From Streptomyces echinoruber (GTDB lineage Bacteria > Actinomycetota > Actinomycetes > Streptomycetales > Streptomycetaceae): a stretch of DNA of 64,000 bases. A program made the position numbers and the translations under genes. Shown one piece after another: positions 1-8,936 of this stretch. The notes beneath the pieces are model-generated. The model saw only the letters and a list, made by a program, of their open reading frames with translations, did no database searches and was not told the DNA's origin. Position 1 is the stretch's first letter; every line of letters begins with the position of its first letter. The stretch covers positions 96,999 to 160,998 of the forward strand of contig NZ_BMWH01000013.1 in NCBI RefSeq assembly GCF_014651135.1. The letters are read 5' to 3'.

Positions 1-76
1 CCCTTCTCACGCCGTAGAGTTGCGCGCACGCCGTCACGGCGAGATGACCGATTACGACCGATTACGAGGCCCCACC

Positions 77-1087
77 GTGCGCCGACGCTCCCTCCTCATC
101 GCCGTTCCCGCCGCCGGGCTGGTCACGCTCGCCGGCTGCGGCGACGACTCGTCCGACTCCAGCAGCAAGGCCAGCGACAGCGCGTCGCCCTCCGCCTCGG
201 CCACGTCCGCCGCGCCGCCGCCCCGGATCGTCTCCGGCCCGCTGCCCGCCGTCACCGCCGGCACGGAGTTCGACGAGAAGCCGACCGTCGCCAAGGGCAC
301 CGGCAAGCCCTCCGACCAGCTCGCCGTGAAGACCCTCATCGCCGGCAGCGGCAGGACGGTCGCGGAGAACGACTACATCCAGGCGAACTACCTGGGCCAG
401 ATCTGGGACACCGGCAAGGTCTTCGACAACTCCTACGACCGCAAGACCCCGCTGGTCATCCAGCTCGCCCAGGGCCGCATCATCGACGGCTGGCGCTACG
501 GCCTGGCCGGGAAGAAGACCGGCAGCCGCGTCGAGCTCGCCGTCCCGCCCACCTGGGGCTACGGCCCGCAGGGCAGCGCGCAGGCGGGCATCAAGGGCAC
601 CGACACGCTGGTCTTCGTCATCGACCTGCAGAACACCTTCAACGCCAAGAGCTCCGCCGAGGGCAGGCCCGTTGCGCAGCACGACGCGGACCTGCCCACG
701 ATCGGCACCAACACCGACGGCCGGGCACCCGAGATCAAGATCCCGCCGGGGAAGGCCGCGCCCAAGAAGCTCGTGTCGCGGTACGTCATCGAGGGCGACG
801 GCCCCGCGGTGGGCTCCGGCGACACCGTCCTCGTCCAGTACCAGGGCGTGCTGTGGGACACCGGCAAGCCGTTCGACTCCACCTACCGCCGCAAGGCGCT
901 GCAGCCCTTCTCCCTCCAGCAGGTCGTCAAGGGCTGGGCCGAGGGCCTGACCGGCAAGAAGGTCGGCAGCCGCGTCCTCGTCGTCATCCCCCCCGACCAG
1001 GGCTACGGCGACAACCCGCCGAAGAACAGCCCCATCAAGAAGGACTCCACGATGGTGTTCTCGGTGGATGTCCTGGCCAAGATGTGA
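77..1087 (+). CDS. FKBP-type peptidyl-prolyl isomerase, tandem-domain lipoprotein
   Basis: Predicted extracytoplasmic prolyl cis-trans isomerase of 336 residues. The GTG at 77 is chosen because GAGG lies 7 bases upstream and the protein then opens directly with a lipoprotein signal: RRR, a hydrophobic stretch and lipobox LAGC with Cys21. A Ser/Ala/Pro-rich linker follows. Two FKBP domains are visible, at about residues 94-195 and 239-336; each has the WDTGK-F-S/T-Y and GW..GL.GKK.GSR signatures and a GYG loop. Most bacterial FKBPs have one domain, so the duplication is notable. In-frame ATG44 or TTG20 would place charged residues before the signal and are less likely. It precedes a second, cytosolic FKBP gene and probably assists folding of secreted proteins. 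Function is inferred from family. Confidence 0.9.
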   Translation: MRRRSLLIAVPAAGLVTLAGCGDDSSDSSSKASDSASPSASATSAAPPPRIVSGPLPAVTAGTEFDEKPTVAKGTGKPSDQLAVKTLIAGSGRTVAENDYIQANYLGQIWDTGKVFDNSYDRKTPLVIQLAQGRIIDGWRYGLAGKKTGSRVELAVPPTWGYGPQGSAQAGIKGTDTLVFVIDLQNTFNAKSSAEGRPVAQHDADLPTIGTNTDGRAPEIKIPPGKAAPKKLVSRYVIEGDGPAVGSGDTVLVQYQGVLWDTGKPFDSTYRRKALQPFSLQQVVKGWAEGLTGKKVGSRVLVVIPPDQGYGDNPPKNSPIKKDSTMVFSVDVLAKM

Positions 1088-1198
1088 GCCGCGGGCGCGC
1101 GGCGGGCGGTCCGGCTCCCGAGGGGCACGGCGGCCGGGCGGGCGAGGGTGCGAGACTGTCCGGGTTGCCTTGTCGTACCACGAGCAGGAGCGAGAGAC

Positions 1199-1570
1199 GT
1201 GAGCATCGAAAAGCCCGAGATCGACTTCCCGGGCGGCGAGCCCCCCGCGGACCTCGAGATCAAGGACATCTGGGAGGGCGACGGGCCGGAGGCCAAGGCG
1301 GGCAGCACCGTCTCCGTCCACTACGTGGGCGTGGCCTTCTCCACCGGTGAGGAGTTCGACGCGTCCTGGAACCGCGGCGCGCCGCTGCGCTTCCGGCTGG
1401 GTACCGGCCAGGTCATCCCCGGCTGGGACCGGGGCGTGCAGGGCATGCGGGTCGGCGGCCGCCGCCAGCTGATCATCCCCCCGCACCTCGCCTACGGCGA
1501 CCGCGGCGCCGGCAGTGTGATCAAGCCGGGCGAGACGCTGATCTTCGTCTGCGACCTGGTCGCCGCCTGA
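1199..1570 (+). CDS. FKBP-type peptidyl-prolyl cis-trans isomerase, single domain
   Basis: Cytosolic FKBP of 123 residues, the usual size for the actinobacterial FkbP type. The GTG start has AGGAG 8 bases upstream. After an acidic N-terminus the whole FKBP fold is present: VHYVGVAFSTGEEFDASW, then VIPGWDRGVQGMRVGGRR, IIPPHLAYG and a final LIFVCDLV strand. No signal peptide is seen. It follows the lipoprotein FKBP by about 110 bases and is closed by a hairpin before pafB. It catalyses proline isomerisation in the cytoplasm; the natural substrates cannot be told from sequence. Confidence 0.93.
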   Translation: MSIEKPEIDFPGGEPPADLEIKDIWEGDGPEAKAGSTVSVHYVGVAFSTGEEFDASWNRGAPLRFRLGTGQVIPGWDRGVQGMRVGGRRQLIIPPHLAYGDRGAGSVIKPGETLIFVCDLVAA

Positions 1571-1620
1571 GCCCTCCGGCTCCACGGCACCGCCGGTCGC
1601 GACCGGATGCGATCACCTGG

Positions 1621-1646
1621 GGTCCATGCCTGTGCGGGCATGGGCC
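1621..1646 (+). terminator. terminator-like hairpin after the second FKBP gene
   Basis: A 10-bp stem (one G-T pair) formed by 1621-1630 and 1637-1646 with a 6-base loop, followed by CTCGGCTTTT. It lies 50 bases downstream of the FKBP stop and would separate it from pafB. Confidence 0.6.
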
Positions 1647-1654
1647 CTCGGCTT

Positions 1655-1682
1655 TTGCCGGGGCGCATCGGAGCGGTACGGT
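1655..1682 (+). promoter_or_regulatory. candidate promoter of pafBC
   Basis: TTGCCG at 1655-1660 and TACGGT at 1677-1682 are 16 bases apart, a reasonable match to vegetative sigma (HrdB-type) elements. They sit about 40 bases before the pafB ATG and just after the upstream hairpin. Sequence match only. Confidence 0.4.
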
Positions 1683-1720
1683 CGTCGATCAGGAGCACCA
1701 GAGGAAGGCGAAGGGCGTCG

Positions 1721-2719
1721 ATGGCCATTGCCAAGGCCGAGCGGTTGATGAACCTGGCGCTGTGCCTGCTGGGGACACGGCGGCCGCTCAGCAAGCGCGA
1801 GCTGCGCGAGTCGATTGAGGCCTACGTCGAAGTCTCGGGGCCGGGCAGGGGAGCGGCCACCGGGCCGGACGGCGGTGCTTCCCACGACGACTCCTTCAAC
1901 CGGATGTTCGAGCGGGACAAGGAGGACCTGCGCGAGCTCGGCCTGGTCATCGAGACCGTCGAGGGCATCGACGGCGAGGTCGGCTACCTGGCCCGCCGCG
2001 ACCGCAACCGCCTGCCGCCCATCACCCTCGACGCCGAGGAGGCTGCCGCCCTCGGTCTCGTGGCCAAGGTGTGGCAGCAGGCCCGCCTGGCCGGCGCCGC
2101 CAGCGGCGCCCTGCAGAAGCTGCGGGCCGCCGGGCTGCCCGAGGACGTCGACCCCTACGAGACGCACGGCGCCCTGGAGCCCCGCATCCCGGTGCACGAG
2201 GCCGCGTTCGAGCCGCTGATGCTCGCCTGCCGCGACCGCCGCCCGGTCGTCTTCGACTACCGCAAGGCCTCCGCCGCCCATCCCGAGACCCGGCATGTCG
2301 AGCCGTGGGCGCTGGAGTGCTGGCGCGGCCACTGGTACCTGGCCGGCTGGGACCGCGACCGCGGCGCCGAGCGCGTCTTCCGGCTGTCCCGGATCACCGG
2401 CAGGGTGCGCAGCCGCGGCGGCCGGTTCACCGCGCCGGTGCCCGACGTCGTCACCGTCCGCGAGACCGTGGCCCGCTGGGCTGGGGAGATCACCGACCGG
2501 ACGGCGCGGATCCGGCTGCGCGCGGGCGCCGGGTACCCCCTTCGGGCGAAAGCCACGGCGGTGCGGGAACTCGGAGACGGCTGGGACGAGTTGGAGATTC
2601 CGTACGGGCACGGGCTGGACGCCTGGCTGGTGGAGTTCGGACCGGACGTGGTGGTCCTGGAGCCCGCCGAGCTGCGGGCCGACGTGGTGGACCGGCTGCG
2701 TGCCGTGGCCAAGGGCTGA
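1721..2719 (+). CDS. pafB: PafB, WYL-domain transcriptional regulator
   Basis: 332-residue helix-turn-helix plus WYL protein. The N-terminus (AKAERLMNLALCLLGTRRPLSKREL) is the PafB winged helix region; the WYL core is in the second half, with a DYRK segment, then the PWALECWRGHWYLAGWD and FRLSRI segments. In mycobacteria PafB and PafC form a heterodimer that activates DNA-damage genes; their genes sit next to pafA, the Pup ligase gene, which would be upstream of this window. ATG 1721 is chosen from the family N-terminus and the AAGG-rich leader. The next gene, pafC, starts 19 bases after the stop, so the two are very probably cotranscribed. The binding ligand is thought to be single-stranded nucleic acid in this family. 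Confidence 0.93.
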   Translation: MAIAKAERLMNLALCLLGTRRPLSKRELRESIEAYVEVSGPGRGAATGPDGGASHDDSFNRMFERDKEDLRELGLVIETVEGIDGEVGYLARRDRNRLPPITLDAEEAAALGLVAKVWQQARLAGAASGALQKLRAAGLPEDVDPYETHGALEPRIPVHEAAFEPLMLACRDRRPVVFDYRKASAAHPETRHVEPWALECWRGHWYLAGWDRDRGAERVFRLSRITGRVRSRGGRFTAPVPDVVTVRETVARWAGEITDRTARIRLRAGAGYPLRAKATAVRELGDGWDELEIPYGHGLDAWLVEFGPDVVVLEPAELRADVVDRLRAVAKG

Positions 2720-2738
2720 GGGGGAGCGGACGACGACC

Positions 2739-3845
2739 GTGGCAGGCAAACCGGCCAGGACCGTGAACGCCATCGACCAGACCCGGCGCATGCTGTCCCT
2801 GGTGACGTACCTGAAGGAGCGCAACGGCGCCCGGATCGCCGATGTCGCGCGCGCCTTCGGCATCACCGAGGAGGAGCTCGTCGCCGACCTCGACGTGCTG
2901 CCCATGTGCGGCACCAGCTTCCGCGGCGGCGACCTGCTCGACATCGACACCGACGGCGAGCGCATCTGGTGGCACAACCCGGCCGCGCTCGGCGCGGAGA
3001 CCGCCCAGCCGCTGCGGCTGGCCGCCGACGAGGCGACGGCCCTGCTGGTGGCGGCGCGCGCCGTGGCCACGCTGCCCGGCCTGCGCGAGAGCGACCGGCA
3101 GGCGCTGCTGCGGGCCACCGCCAAGGTGGAGGCGGCGGCCGGCGAGGCGGCCGGCGCCAGTTCCCGCCTGTCGGTGACCTTCGAGTCCGAGGGCGGCGTC
3201 TTCGCCGACGTCGACCGCGCGATCGCCGAGCGCCGCCGGCTGTGGATCCGCTACTACTCGCCGGCCCGCGACGAGGTCACCGAGCGCGAGATCGACCCCA
3301 TCCGCCTGGTCAGCGTCGGGCACACCTACGTGGAGGCCTGGTGCCGCCGCTCCGAGGCGCGCCGCACCTTCCGCCTCGACCGGGTCGCCGAGATCCGCGT
3401 CCTCGACGAGCCGTCCGAGCCGCCGGAGATCGAACTGCGCGACCTGTCGCAGGCGCTGGTGCAGCCTTCCGCGGAGGACCCGGAGGTCGTCGTCGAGGTC
3501 GGGCCGGGCGGCCGCTGGGTCGCCGAGTACTACCCGCACGACAGCGCCGATGAGCTTCCCGACGGCGGGCTGCGTATTACCCTGCGCACCCCCGACCCGG
3601 CGTCGCTGCGGCGCCTGGCGCTGCGGCTCGGCCGCGACGGCCGGATCGTCTCGCCGCCCGAGCTGGCTGAGAGCGCCCGCCGGGCCGCGCGCGAGGCGCT
3701 GGCCGCCTACGACGGCGTGGAGGCGGAGTACGACGGCCTCGACGCCGCGGACGCGGGCGGGGCGGCCCGGCGGGCCGCGTCCCCCGCTCACGGGGCGCAC
3801 ACAGTTCACGACGGGCTGTACGACAGGCAGGAGCAGGGACTTTGA
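2739..3845 (+). CDS. pafC: PafC, WYL-domain transcriptional regulator
   Basis: 368-residue partner of PafB. GTG 2739 is preceded by GGGGAGCGG. The N-terminal winged helix is NAIDQTRRMLSLVTYLKERNGARIADVARAFGI; a WYL domain follows (the WIRYYSPARDEVTEREIDPIRLVSVGHTYVEAWC segment), with FRLDRV and a C-terminal WCX-like domain. The last 35 residues form an Ala/Gly/His-rich tail that looks variable. The stop codon TGA overlaps the TTG start of the next small gene, so translation is coupled. Expected to act with PafB in the response to DNA damage. Confidence 0.93.
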   Translation: MAGKPARTVNAIDQTRRMLSLVTYLKERNGARIADVARAFGITEEELVADLDVLPMCGTSFRGGDLLDIDTDGERIWWHNPAALGAETAQPLRLAADEATALLVAARAVATLPGLRESDRQALLRATAKVEAAAGEAAGASSRLSVTFESEGGVFADVDRAIAERRRLWIRYYSPARDEVTEREIDPIRLVSVGHTYVEAWCRRSEARRTFRLDRVAEIRVLDEPSEPPEIELRDLSQALVQPSAEDPEVVVEVGPGGRWVAEYYPHDSADELPDGGLRITLRTPDPASLRRLALRLGRDGRIVSPPELAESARRAAREALAAYDGVEAEYDGLDAADAGGAARRAASPAHGAHTVHDGLYDRQEQGL

Positions 3846-4135
3846 GCGAGTCGGCGACGTCTGGTGTGCGGGGAATGTCGGTGGCCTCCGCGTTCGCCGG
3901 GATGAAAAACGTGGCTCCGGTGGTGTTCCGGGCGGGCTGCCCGGACTGCCGGGGACGGTTCGAGCTCACCGCGAGCGCACTGCGCCTCGCCATCGGCGCC
4001 ACACGCCGCACCACCTTCTACTCCTTCACCTGCCCCGAGTGCGGCACCCTGGTCCGCAAGCCGGCGGGGGAGCGGATCGTGGAACTGCTGACCGGGGGCG
4101 GGGTGCGCACCCTGCGTCTGCACTCGACGCTCTAG
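3842..4135 (+). CDS. small zinc-ribbon-like protein coupled to pafC
   Basis: 97-residue protein of unknown function. TTG 3842 overlaps the pafC stop (TTGA), and AGGAG lies 8 bases upstream, which makes this rare start convincing. Two CxxC pairs (CPDC and CPEC, about residues 33-36 and 61-64) with aromatic and basic residues between them suggest one zinc-ribbon knuckle. No signal peptide or membrane segment. Tight coupling to pafC suggests it is made together with the PafBC regulators and may bind nucleic acid or protein; that role is inference. Confidence 0.8.
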   Translation: MSESATSGVRGMSVASAFAGMKNVAPVVFRAGCPDCRGRFELTASALRLAIGATRRTTFYSFTCPECGTLVRKPAGERIVELLTGGGVRTLRLHSTL

Positions 4136-4258
4136 CCTCCGACGCTCTGGCCTCGCGGGACACCGGCACCTGCGGGGTGGTCGGCTTCTTCGGCCGGCGG
4201 TCGGTTCCCACCCCGGCCGGGCGATGGCGCACCGGCCGGACGGTCTAGGCTCAGGGGC

Positions 4259-4453
4259 ATGTTCTGGCCGATGTTCGCGGTGGCTGTGGGGTTCCTGGGA
4301 CTCTCCGTCCTCGGGGTGCTGGCCGTCAGGGTGTTCGTGGAGGCGCAGCGCCTCGGCAGGCAGGTCGCGGACTCCGCGCGCCGTATCAACCGGGCGGCGG
4401 AGGACCTGGAGCGGGCGGCCGTCGGCGTGGCCCGCTCGGCCGACGCGCTGTGA
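4259..4453 (+). CDS. small single-pass membrane protein
   Basis: 64 residues with one N-terminal hydrophobic helix (about residues 4-24, FAVAVGFLGLSVLGVLAVRVFV) followed by an amphipathic region rich in Arg and Ala (about 30-64). A TAGGCT motif lies close upstream, so the message could be nearly leaderless. It sits between the zinc-ribbon gene and tatA, as in other Streptomyces. Its shape resembles a TatA/B protein (one helix, then an amphipathic helix), but the N-terminal polar residue and FG hinge of TatA are absent. No function is claimed. Confidence 0.65.
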   Translation: MFWPMFAVAVGFLGLSVLGVLAVRVFVEAQRLGRQVADSARRINRAAEDLERAAVGVARSADAL

Positions 4454-4731
4454 GGGACCTGTGCGTCGCCCGGAGTTCTGCCGCGCGTCTTGATTTGAAT
4501 GCGCTGTGGGCCCTTCGCCCTGTCACCCCGTTGTGCGGGGCGGGTACGCTGCTGATCGTGGTCCGGAAAACGAGGCCCGGGCCATGCCCCGACCACGGAC
4601 GGGAGGACGCGCGGGGATTGCCTCGCGTTCACCCCCGAGCGTTACGATCGCTGCTGGTGCGGCCATCGGACACGTGTCCGAACGGTCGGACGGCACCCCA
4701 CCCAGCCGCCTCGGTGAGAAGGTAAAGACTT

Positions 4732-5010
4732 ATGTTCGGAAGGCTCGGAGCACCCGAGATCATTCTCATCCTCGTCGTCATCATTCTGCTGTTCGGCGCG
4801 AAGAAGCTTCCGGACATGGCGCGCTCGCTCGGCAAGTCCGCGCGCATCCTCAAGAGCGAGGCCAAGGCGATGAAGGAGGAGGGCAAGTCCTCCGACTCCG
4901 CCTCCGCCGCCCCGCCGGAGCCCCCGGCCCAGCGCACCATCCAGGCCGCCCCCGGCGACGTGTCCAGCTCCCGCCCGGTCAACGAACCGACGGACACCAC
5001 GCAGCGCTGA
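4732..5010 (+). CDS. tatA: TatA, twin-arginine translocase pore subunit
   Basis: 92-residue TatA. MFGRLGAPEIILILVVIILLFGAKKLPDMAR carries the N-terminal membrane helix, the conserved FG hinge and the LP start of the amphipathic helix; the C-terminus is acidic, Pro/Ala-rich and disordered. GAGAAGG precedes the ATG at suitable distance. With TatC it forms the machine that exports folded proteins with twin-arginine signals. In actinobacteria tatB is usually elsewhere, as here. One likely substrate in this window is the protein at 46647-47939. The 278 bases upstream hold no gene; candidate -10 motifs (TACGCT near 4550, TACGAT near 4643) are unverified. Confidence 0.97.
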   Translation: MFGRLGAPEIILILVVIILLFGAKKLPDMARSLGKSARILKSEAKAMKEEGKSSDSASAAPPEPPAQRTIQAAPGDVSSSRPVNEPTDTTQR

Positions 5011-5068
5011 CGCACGGCTGACGCAGGGCCGGACCGATCCGGCCTGCCGCACGAGATGAGGACGTGGG

Positions 5069-6013
5069 TTGCTCAAGTCTGCCCGCAAGAAGGAGAAGGA
5101 TCCCGAGGGACGGATGCCCCTGGTGGAGCACCTTCGTGAGCTGCGCAACCGGCTCGGGAAGTCCGTCCTGGCCATTGTGATCGGCGCGGTCGTCAGCGCG
5201 ATCTACTACCAGGACATCATCAACTTCCTCACGGAGCCGATCCAGCACGCCGTGGGCTGCTCCAAACCGTTCACCGAGCTCGCCAAGCAGAGCAAGGGTG
5301 CCTGCGGCAACATCACGATGTCGGGTCTCATGGGCCCGTTCACGTTGATGATCAAGGTGTCCTTGACGGGCGGCGTGGTCCTCGCCAGCCCCGTCTGGCT
5401 CTACCAGCTCTGGGCCTTCGTGGCGCCCGGCCTGCACCGCCATGAGAAGAAGTACGCGCTGGCCTTCGTCGCGACCGGCTTCCCGCTGTTCATGGCGGGC
5501 GCCTGGTTCTCCTACCACGTGCTGCCCACGGCCGCGAACGTTCTGATCGACTTCACCCCGCAGGGCGCGGTCAACCTTCTGCCGCTGGACGACCTGCTCG
5601 ACCTGGTCACCCGCATGGTGATCGTCTTCGGCCTGTCCTTCGAGCTGCCGCTGCTGCTGGTCATGCTCAACCTCACGGGTGTCCTCGGCGGCCGCCGCAT
5701 GCTGAGCTGGTGGCGCGGCATGATCCTCGGCGTCACCGTCTTCGCCGCGTTCGCCACGCCGACCGTCGACCCGGTCTCGATGCTGTCGCTGGCCGCGCCC
5801 ATCGTCCTGCTGTACTTCCTGGCCGTGGGCTTCGCCCTGCTCAACGACCGCCGCCGGGCCCACCGCGAGGCCCAGGAACCCAGCCCCGACGAGGCATCGG
5901 AGCTGGACCTCACCCCCGAGGACATCGGCGAGGTGGAGCCCGTCACCGCCGGCCGGGCCCTGCCGGAGCAGGCGGGCACCGAGCGCGTCAACGGCTACGA
6001 CGACGTGACCTGA
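5069..6013 (+). CDS. tatC: TatC, twin-arginine translocase receptor subunit
   Basis: 314 residues with six hydrophobic segments. The family signature is clear: MPLVEHLRELRNRLGKS near the N-terminus, SPVWLYQLWAFVAPGL and the F..G..FSY motif. The cytosolic C-terminus is long and acidic, with no conserved motif. TTG 5069 is used as start because the next reading-frame options lie inside the conserved region. tatC follows tatA by 58 bases and forms an operon with it. TatC binds the twin-arginine signal peptide. The large cysteine-containing loop near residues 65-85 (CSKPF, GACG) is typical of actinobacterial TatC. Confidence 0.97.
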   Translation: MLKSARKKEKDPEGRMPLVEHLRELRNRLGKSVLAIVIGAVVSAIYYQDIINFLTEPIQHAVGCSKPFTELAKQSKGACGNITMSGLMGPFTLMIKVSLTGGVVLASPVWLYQLWAFVAPGLHRHEKKYALAFVATGFPLFMAGAWFSYHVLPTAANVLIDFTPQGAVNLLPLDDLLDLVTRMVIVFGLSFELPLLLVMLNLTGVLGGRRMLSWWRGMILGVTVFAAFATPTVDPVSMLSLAAPIVLLYFLAVGFALLNDRRRAHREAQEPSPDEASELDLTPEDIGEVEPVTAGRALPEQAGTERVNGYDDVT

Positions 6014-6128
6014 GCCACCGCCCGAGCCCCCTCCTCTGCGTCGCCGGTGCGTCCGACCTGCGGATTCACCGGCGATCCGGGTAATGATCGTCCTGTTGTC
6101 GGTGCGGCCCGGTAGGCTCGAAAGCACG

Positions 6129-8936
6129 ATGACAGAGGACCTCTCACCGGCCGAGCGGTACGCGGCAGCGCGTAGGCGTGCTGCCGAGCAGGCCACCGCG
6201 CTCGCGGAGTTCCGCGAGATGTACGACTTCGGCCTCGACCCCTTCCAGATCGAGGCCTGTCGGGCCCTCGAGGCGGGGAAGGGCGTGCTGGTGGCCGCCC
6301 CCACCGGCTCCGGCAAGACGATCGTGGGCGAGTTCGCCGTCCACCTCGCCCTCAAGCAGGGCAGGAAGTGCTTCTACACGACGCCCATCAAGGCGCTGTC
6401 GAACCAGAAATACGCCGACCTGTGCCGCCGTTACGGCGCGGCGAAGGTCGGCCTCCTCACCGGCGACAACAGCCTCAACGCCGAGGCCCCGGTGGTGGTG
6501 ATGACCACCGAGGTGCTGCGGAACATGCTCTACGCCGGCTCCCAGACGCTGCTCGGCCTCGGCTACGTGGTCATGGACGAGGTGCACTACCTCTCCGACC
6601 GCTTCCGCGGCGCCGTCTGGGAAGAGGTGATCATCCACCTCCCCGAGTCGGTGACGCTGGTGTCGCTCTCGGCGACCGTGTCCAACGCCGAGGAGTTCGG
6701 CGACTGGCTCGACACCGTCCGCGGCGACACCGAGGTGATCGTCTCCGAGCACCGCCCGGTGCCGCTGTTCCAGCACGTGCTGGCCGGACGGCGGATGTAC
6801 GACCTGTTCGAGGAGGGCGACGGCCACCGGAAGGCCGTCAACCCCGACCTGATGCGGCTGGCCCGCCTGGAGAACAGCCGCCCTCCGTTTCCGGACCGCC
6901 GCCGCGGCCGGGCGATGCGCGACGCCGACCGGGAGCGGGAGCGTCGGCAGCGCGCCCGGGTGTGGACGCCGAGCCGGCCGGAGGTCATCGAGCGGCTGGA
7001 CGCCGAGGGCCTGCTGCCCGCGATCACGTTCATCTTCAGCCGCGCCGCCTGCGAGGCCGCCGTCGAGCAGTGCCTGTACGCGGGCCTGCGGCTCAACGAC
7101 GAGGAGGCCCGCGAGCAGGTCCGCGCCCTGGTGGAGGAGCGCACCGCCGCCATCCCGCCGGAGGACCTGCACGTCCTGGGCTACTACGAGTGGCTGGAGG
7201 GCCTGGAGCGCGGCATCGCCGCCCACCACGCGGGCATGCTCCCGACCTTCAAGGAGGTCGTCGAGGAGCTGTTCGTGCGCGGGCTGGTCAAGGCCGTCTT
7301 CGCCACCGAGACCCTCGCCCTGGGCATCAACATGCCGGCGCGCTCCGTCGTCCTGGAGAAGCTCGTCAAGTGGAACGGCGAGCAGCACGTGGACATCACG
7401 CCCGGCGAGTACACGCAGCTCACCGGCCGGGCCGGCCGCCGTGGCATCGATGTCGAGGGGCACGCCGTGGTGCTGTGGCAGCGCGGCATGAACCCCGAGC
7501 ACCTCGCGGGCCTGGCCGGCACCCGCACCTACCCGCTGCGCTCCAGCTTCAAGCCGTCGTACAACATGGCGGTCAACCTGGTCGAGCAGTTCGGCCGGCA
7601 CCGCTCGCGCGAGCTGCTGGAGACCTCGTTCGCGCAGTTCCAGGCCGACAGGTCGGTCGTCGGGATCTCCCGGCAGGTGCAGCGCAACGAGGAGGGACTG
7701 GCCGGCTGCAAGGAGGCCATGACCTGCCACCTCGGCGACTTCGAGGAGTACGCGCGGCTGCGCCGGGAGCTGAAGGACCGCGAGACCGAGCTGGCCCGGC
7801 AGGGCGCGGCGCAGCGGCGCGCCGAGGCCGCCGTCGCGCTGGAGAAGCTCCGGCCCGGCGACGTCATCCACGTGCCGACGGGCAAGTACGCGGGCCTGGC
7901 GCTGGTCCTCGACCCCGGCCTGCCCGCCGGACGCACCAACGGCCACCGCGGCTTCGAGCACCACGACGGCCCGCGCCCCCTGGTCCTGACCGCCGAGCGG
8001 CAGGTCAAGCGGCTGGCGTCGATCGACTTCCCGGTGCCGGTGGAGCCGCTGGAGCGGATGCGGATCCCGAAGTCGTTCAATCCGCGCTCCCCGCAGTCCC
8101 GCCGCGACCTCGCCTCCGCGCTGCGTACCAAGGCCGGGCACATCCCTCCCGAGCGGCACCGCAAGCGCCGTTCGCAGGCCGCCGACGACCGGGAGATCGC
8201 CCGGCTGCGCAAGGCGCTCCGGGCCCATCCCTGCCACGGGTGCAGCGACCGCGAGGACCACGCCCGCTGGGCCGAGCGCTACCACCGGCTGCTGCGCGAC
8301 ACCACGCAGCTGGAGCGCCGCATCGAGGGCCGCACCAACACCATCGCCCGCACCTTCGACCGCATCGTGGCGCTGCTGACCGAGCTGGACTACCTGCGCG
8401 GTGACGAGGTCACCGAGCACGGCAAGCGGCTCGCCCGGCTCTACGGCGAACTCGACCTGCTCGCCAGCGAGTGCCTGCGGGAACGCGTGTGGGAGGGGCT
8501 GGGACCGGCCGAACTGGCCGCCTGCGCCTCGGCGTTGGTCTACGAGGCGCGGCTCGGCGACGACGCCGCGATGCCAAAGCTGCCCTCCGGCAAGGCGCGG
8601 GTCGCGCTGGATGAGATGGTTCGCATCTGGGGCCGGCTGGACGGTCTGGAGGAGGAGTTCCGGATCCACCAGTCCGAGGGCGTCGGCCAGCGCGAGCCGG
8701 ACCTCGGCTTCGCCTGGACCGCGTACATGTGGGCCTCCGGCAAGGGGCTCGACGAGGTGCTGCGCGAGGCGGAGATGCCGGCCGGCGACTTCGTGCGCTG
8801 GTGCAAGCAGGTCATCGACGTGCTGGGGCAGATCGCGGCGGCGGCGCCCGCGGAGGGCTCCACCGTGCCGAAGGCCGCCCGCAAGGCGGTCGACGCGCTG
8901 CTGAGGGGCGTGGTGGCCTACTCGTCGGTGGGCTGA
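6129..8936 (+). CDS. helY: Ski2/Mtr4-like DEVH-box RNA helicase (HelY type)
   Basis: 935-residue superfamily 2 helicase. From the chosen ATG 6129 (MTEDLSPAERY) the motifs appear at expected places: Walker A APTGSGKT at 57-64, TPIKALSNQK near 85, DEVH at 150-153, SAT near 189, and motif VI-type QLTGRAGRRGID. The C-terminal third contains a DSHCT-like domain. In mycobacteria HelY is an ATP-dependent helicase related to exosome helicases. It is regularly found just after tatC in Streptomyces. An upstream in-frame ATG (6084) would add 15 non-conserved residues. A strong terminator follows. Confidence 0.92.
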   Translation: MTEDLSPAERYAAARRRAAEQATALAEFREMYDFGLDPFQIEACRALEAGKGVLVAAPTGSGKTIVGEFAVHLALKQGRKCFYTTPIKALSNQKYADLCRRYGAAKVGLLTGDNSLNAEAPVVVMTTEVLRNMLYAGSQTLLGLGYVVMDEVHYLSDRFRGAVWEEVIIHLPESVTLVSLSATVSNAEEFGDWLDTVRGDTEVIVSEHRPVPLFQHVLAGRRMYDLFEEGDGHRKAVNPDLMRLARLENSRPPFPDRRRGRAMRDADRERERRQRARVWTPSRPEVIERLDAEGLLPAITFIFSRAACEAAVEQCLYAGLRLNDEEAREQVRALVEERTAAIPPEDLHVLGYYEWLEGLERGIAAHHAGMLPTFKEVVEELFVRGLVKAVFATETLALGINMPARSVVLEKLVKWNGEQHVDITPGEYTQLTGRAGRRGIDVEGHAVVLWQRGMNPEHLAGLAGTRTYPLRSSFKPSYNMAVNLVEQFGRHRSRELLETSFAQFQADRSVVGISRQVQRNEEGLAGCKEAMTCHLGDFEEYARLRRELKDRETELARQGAAQRRAEAAVALEKLRPGDVIHVPTGKYAGLALVLDPGLPAGRTNGHRGFEHHDGPRPLVLTAERQVKRLASIDFPVPVEPLERMRIPKSFNPRSPQSRRDLASALRTKAGHIPPERHRKRRSQAADDREIARLRKALRAHPCHGCSDREDHARWAERYHRLLRDTTQLERRIEGRTNTIARTFDRIVALLTELDYLRGDEVTEHGKRLARLYGELDLLASECLRERVWEGLGPAELAACASALVYEARLGDDAAMPKLPSGKARVALDEMVRIWGRLDGLEEEFRIHQSEGVGQREPDLGFAWTAYMWASGKGLDEVLREAEMPAGDFVRWCKQVIDVLGQIAAAAPAEGSTVPKAARKAVDALLRGVVAYSSVG

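Noticed and set aside
62..1585. 507-residue open frame on the minus strand over the FKBP genes
   Set aside because: Antisense shadow of two clear FKBP genes; composition Val/Gly/Asp-rich with no motif, as in all long antisense frames of this GC-rich DNA.
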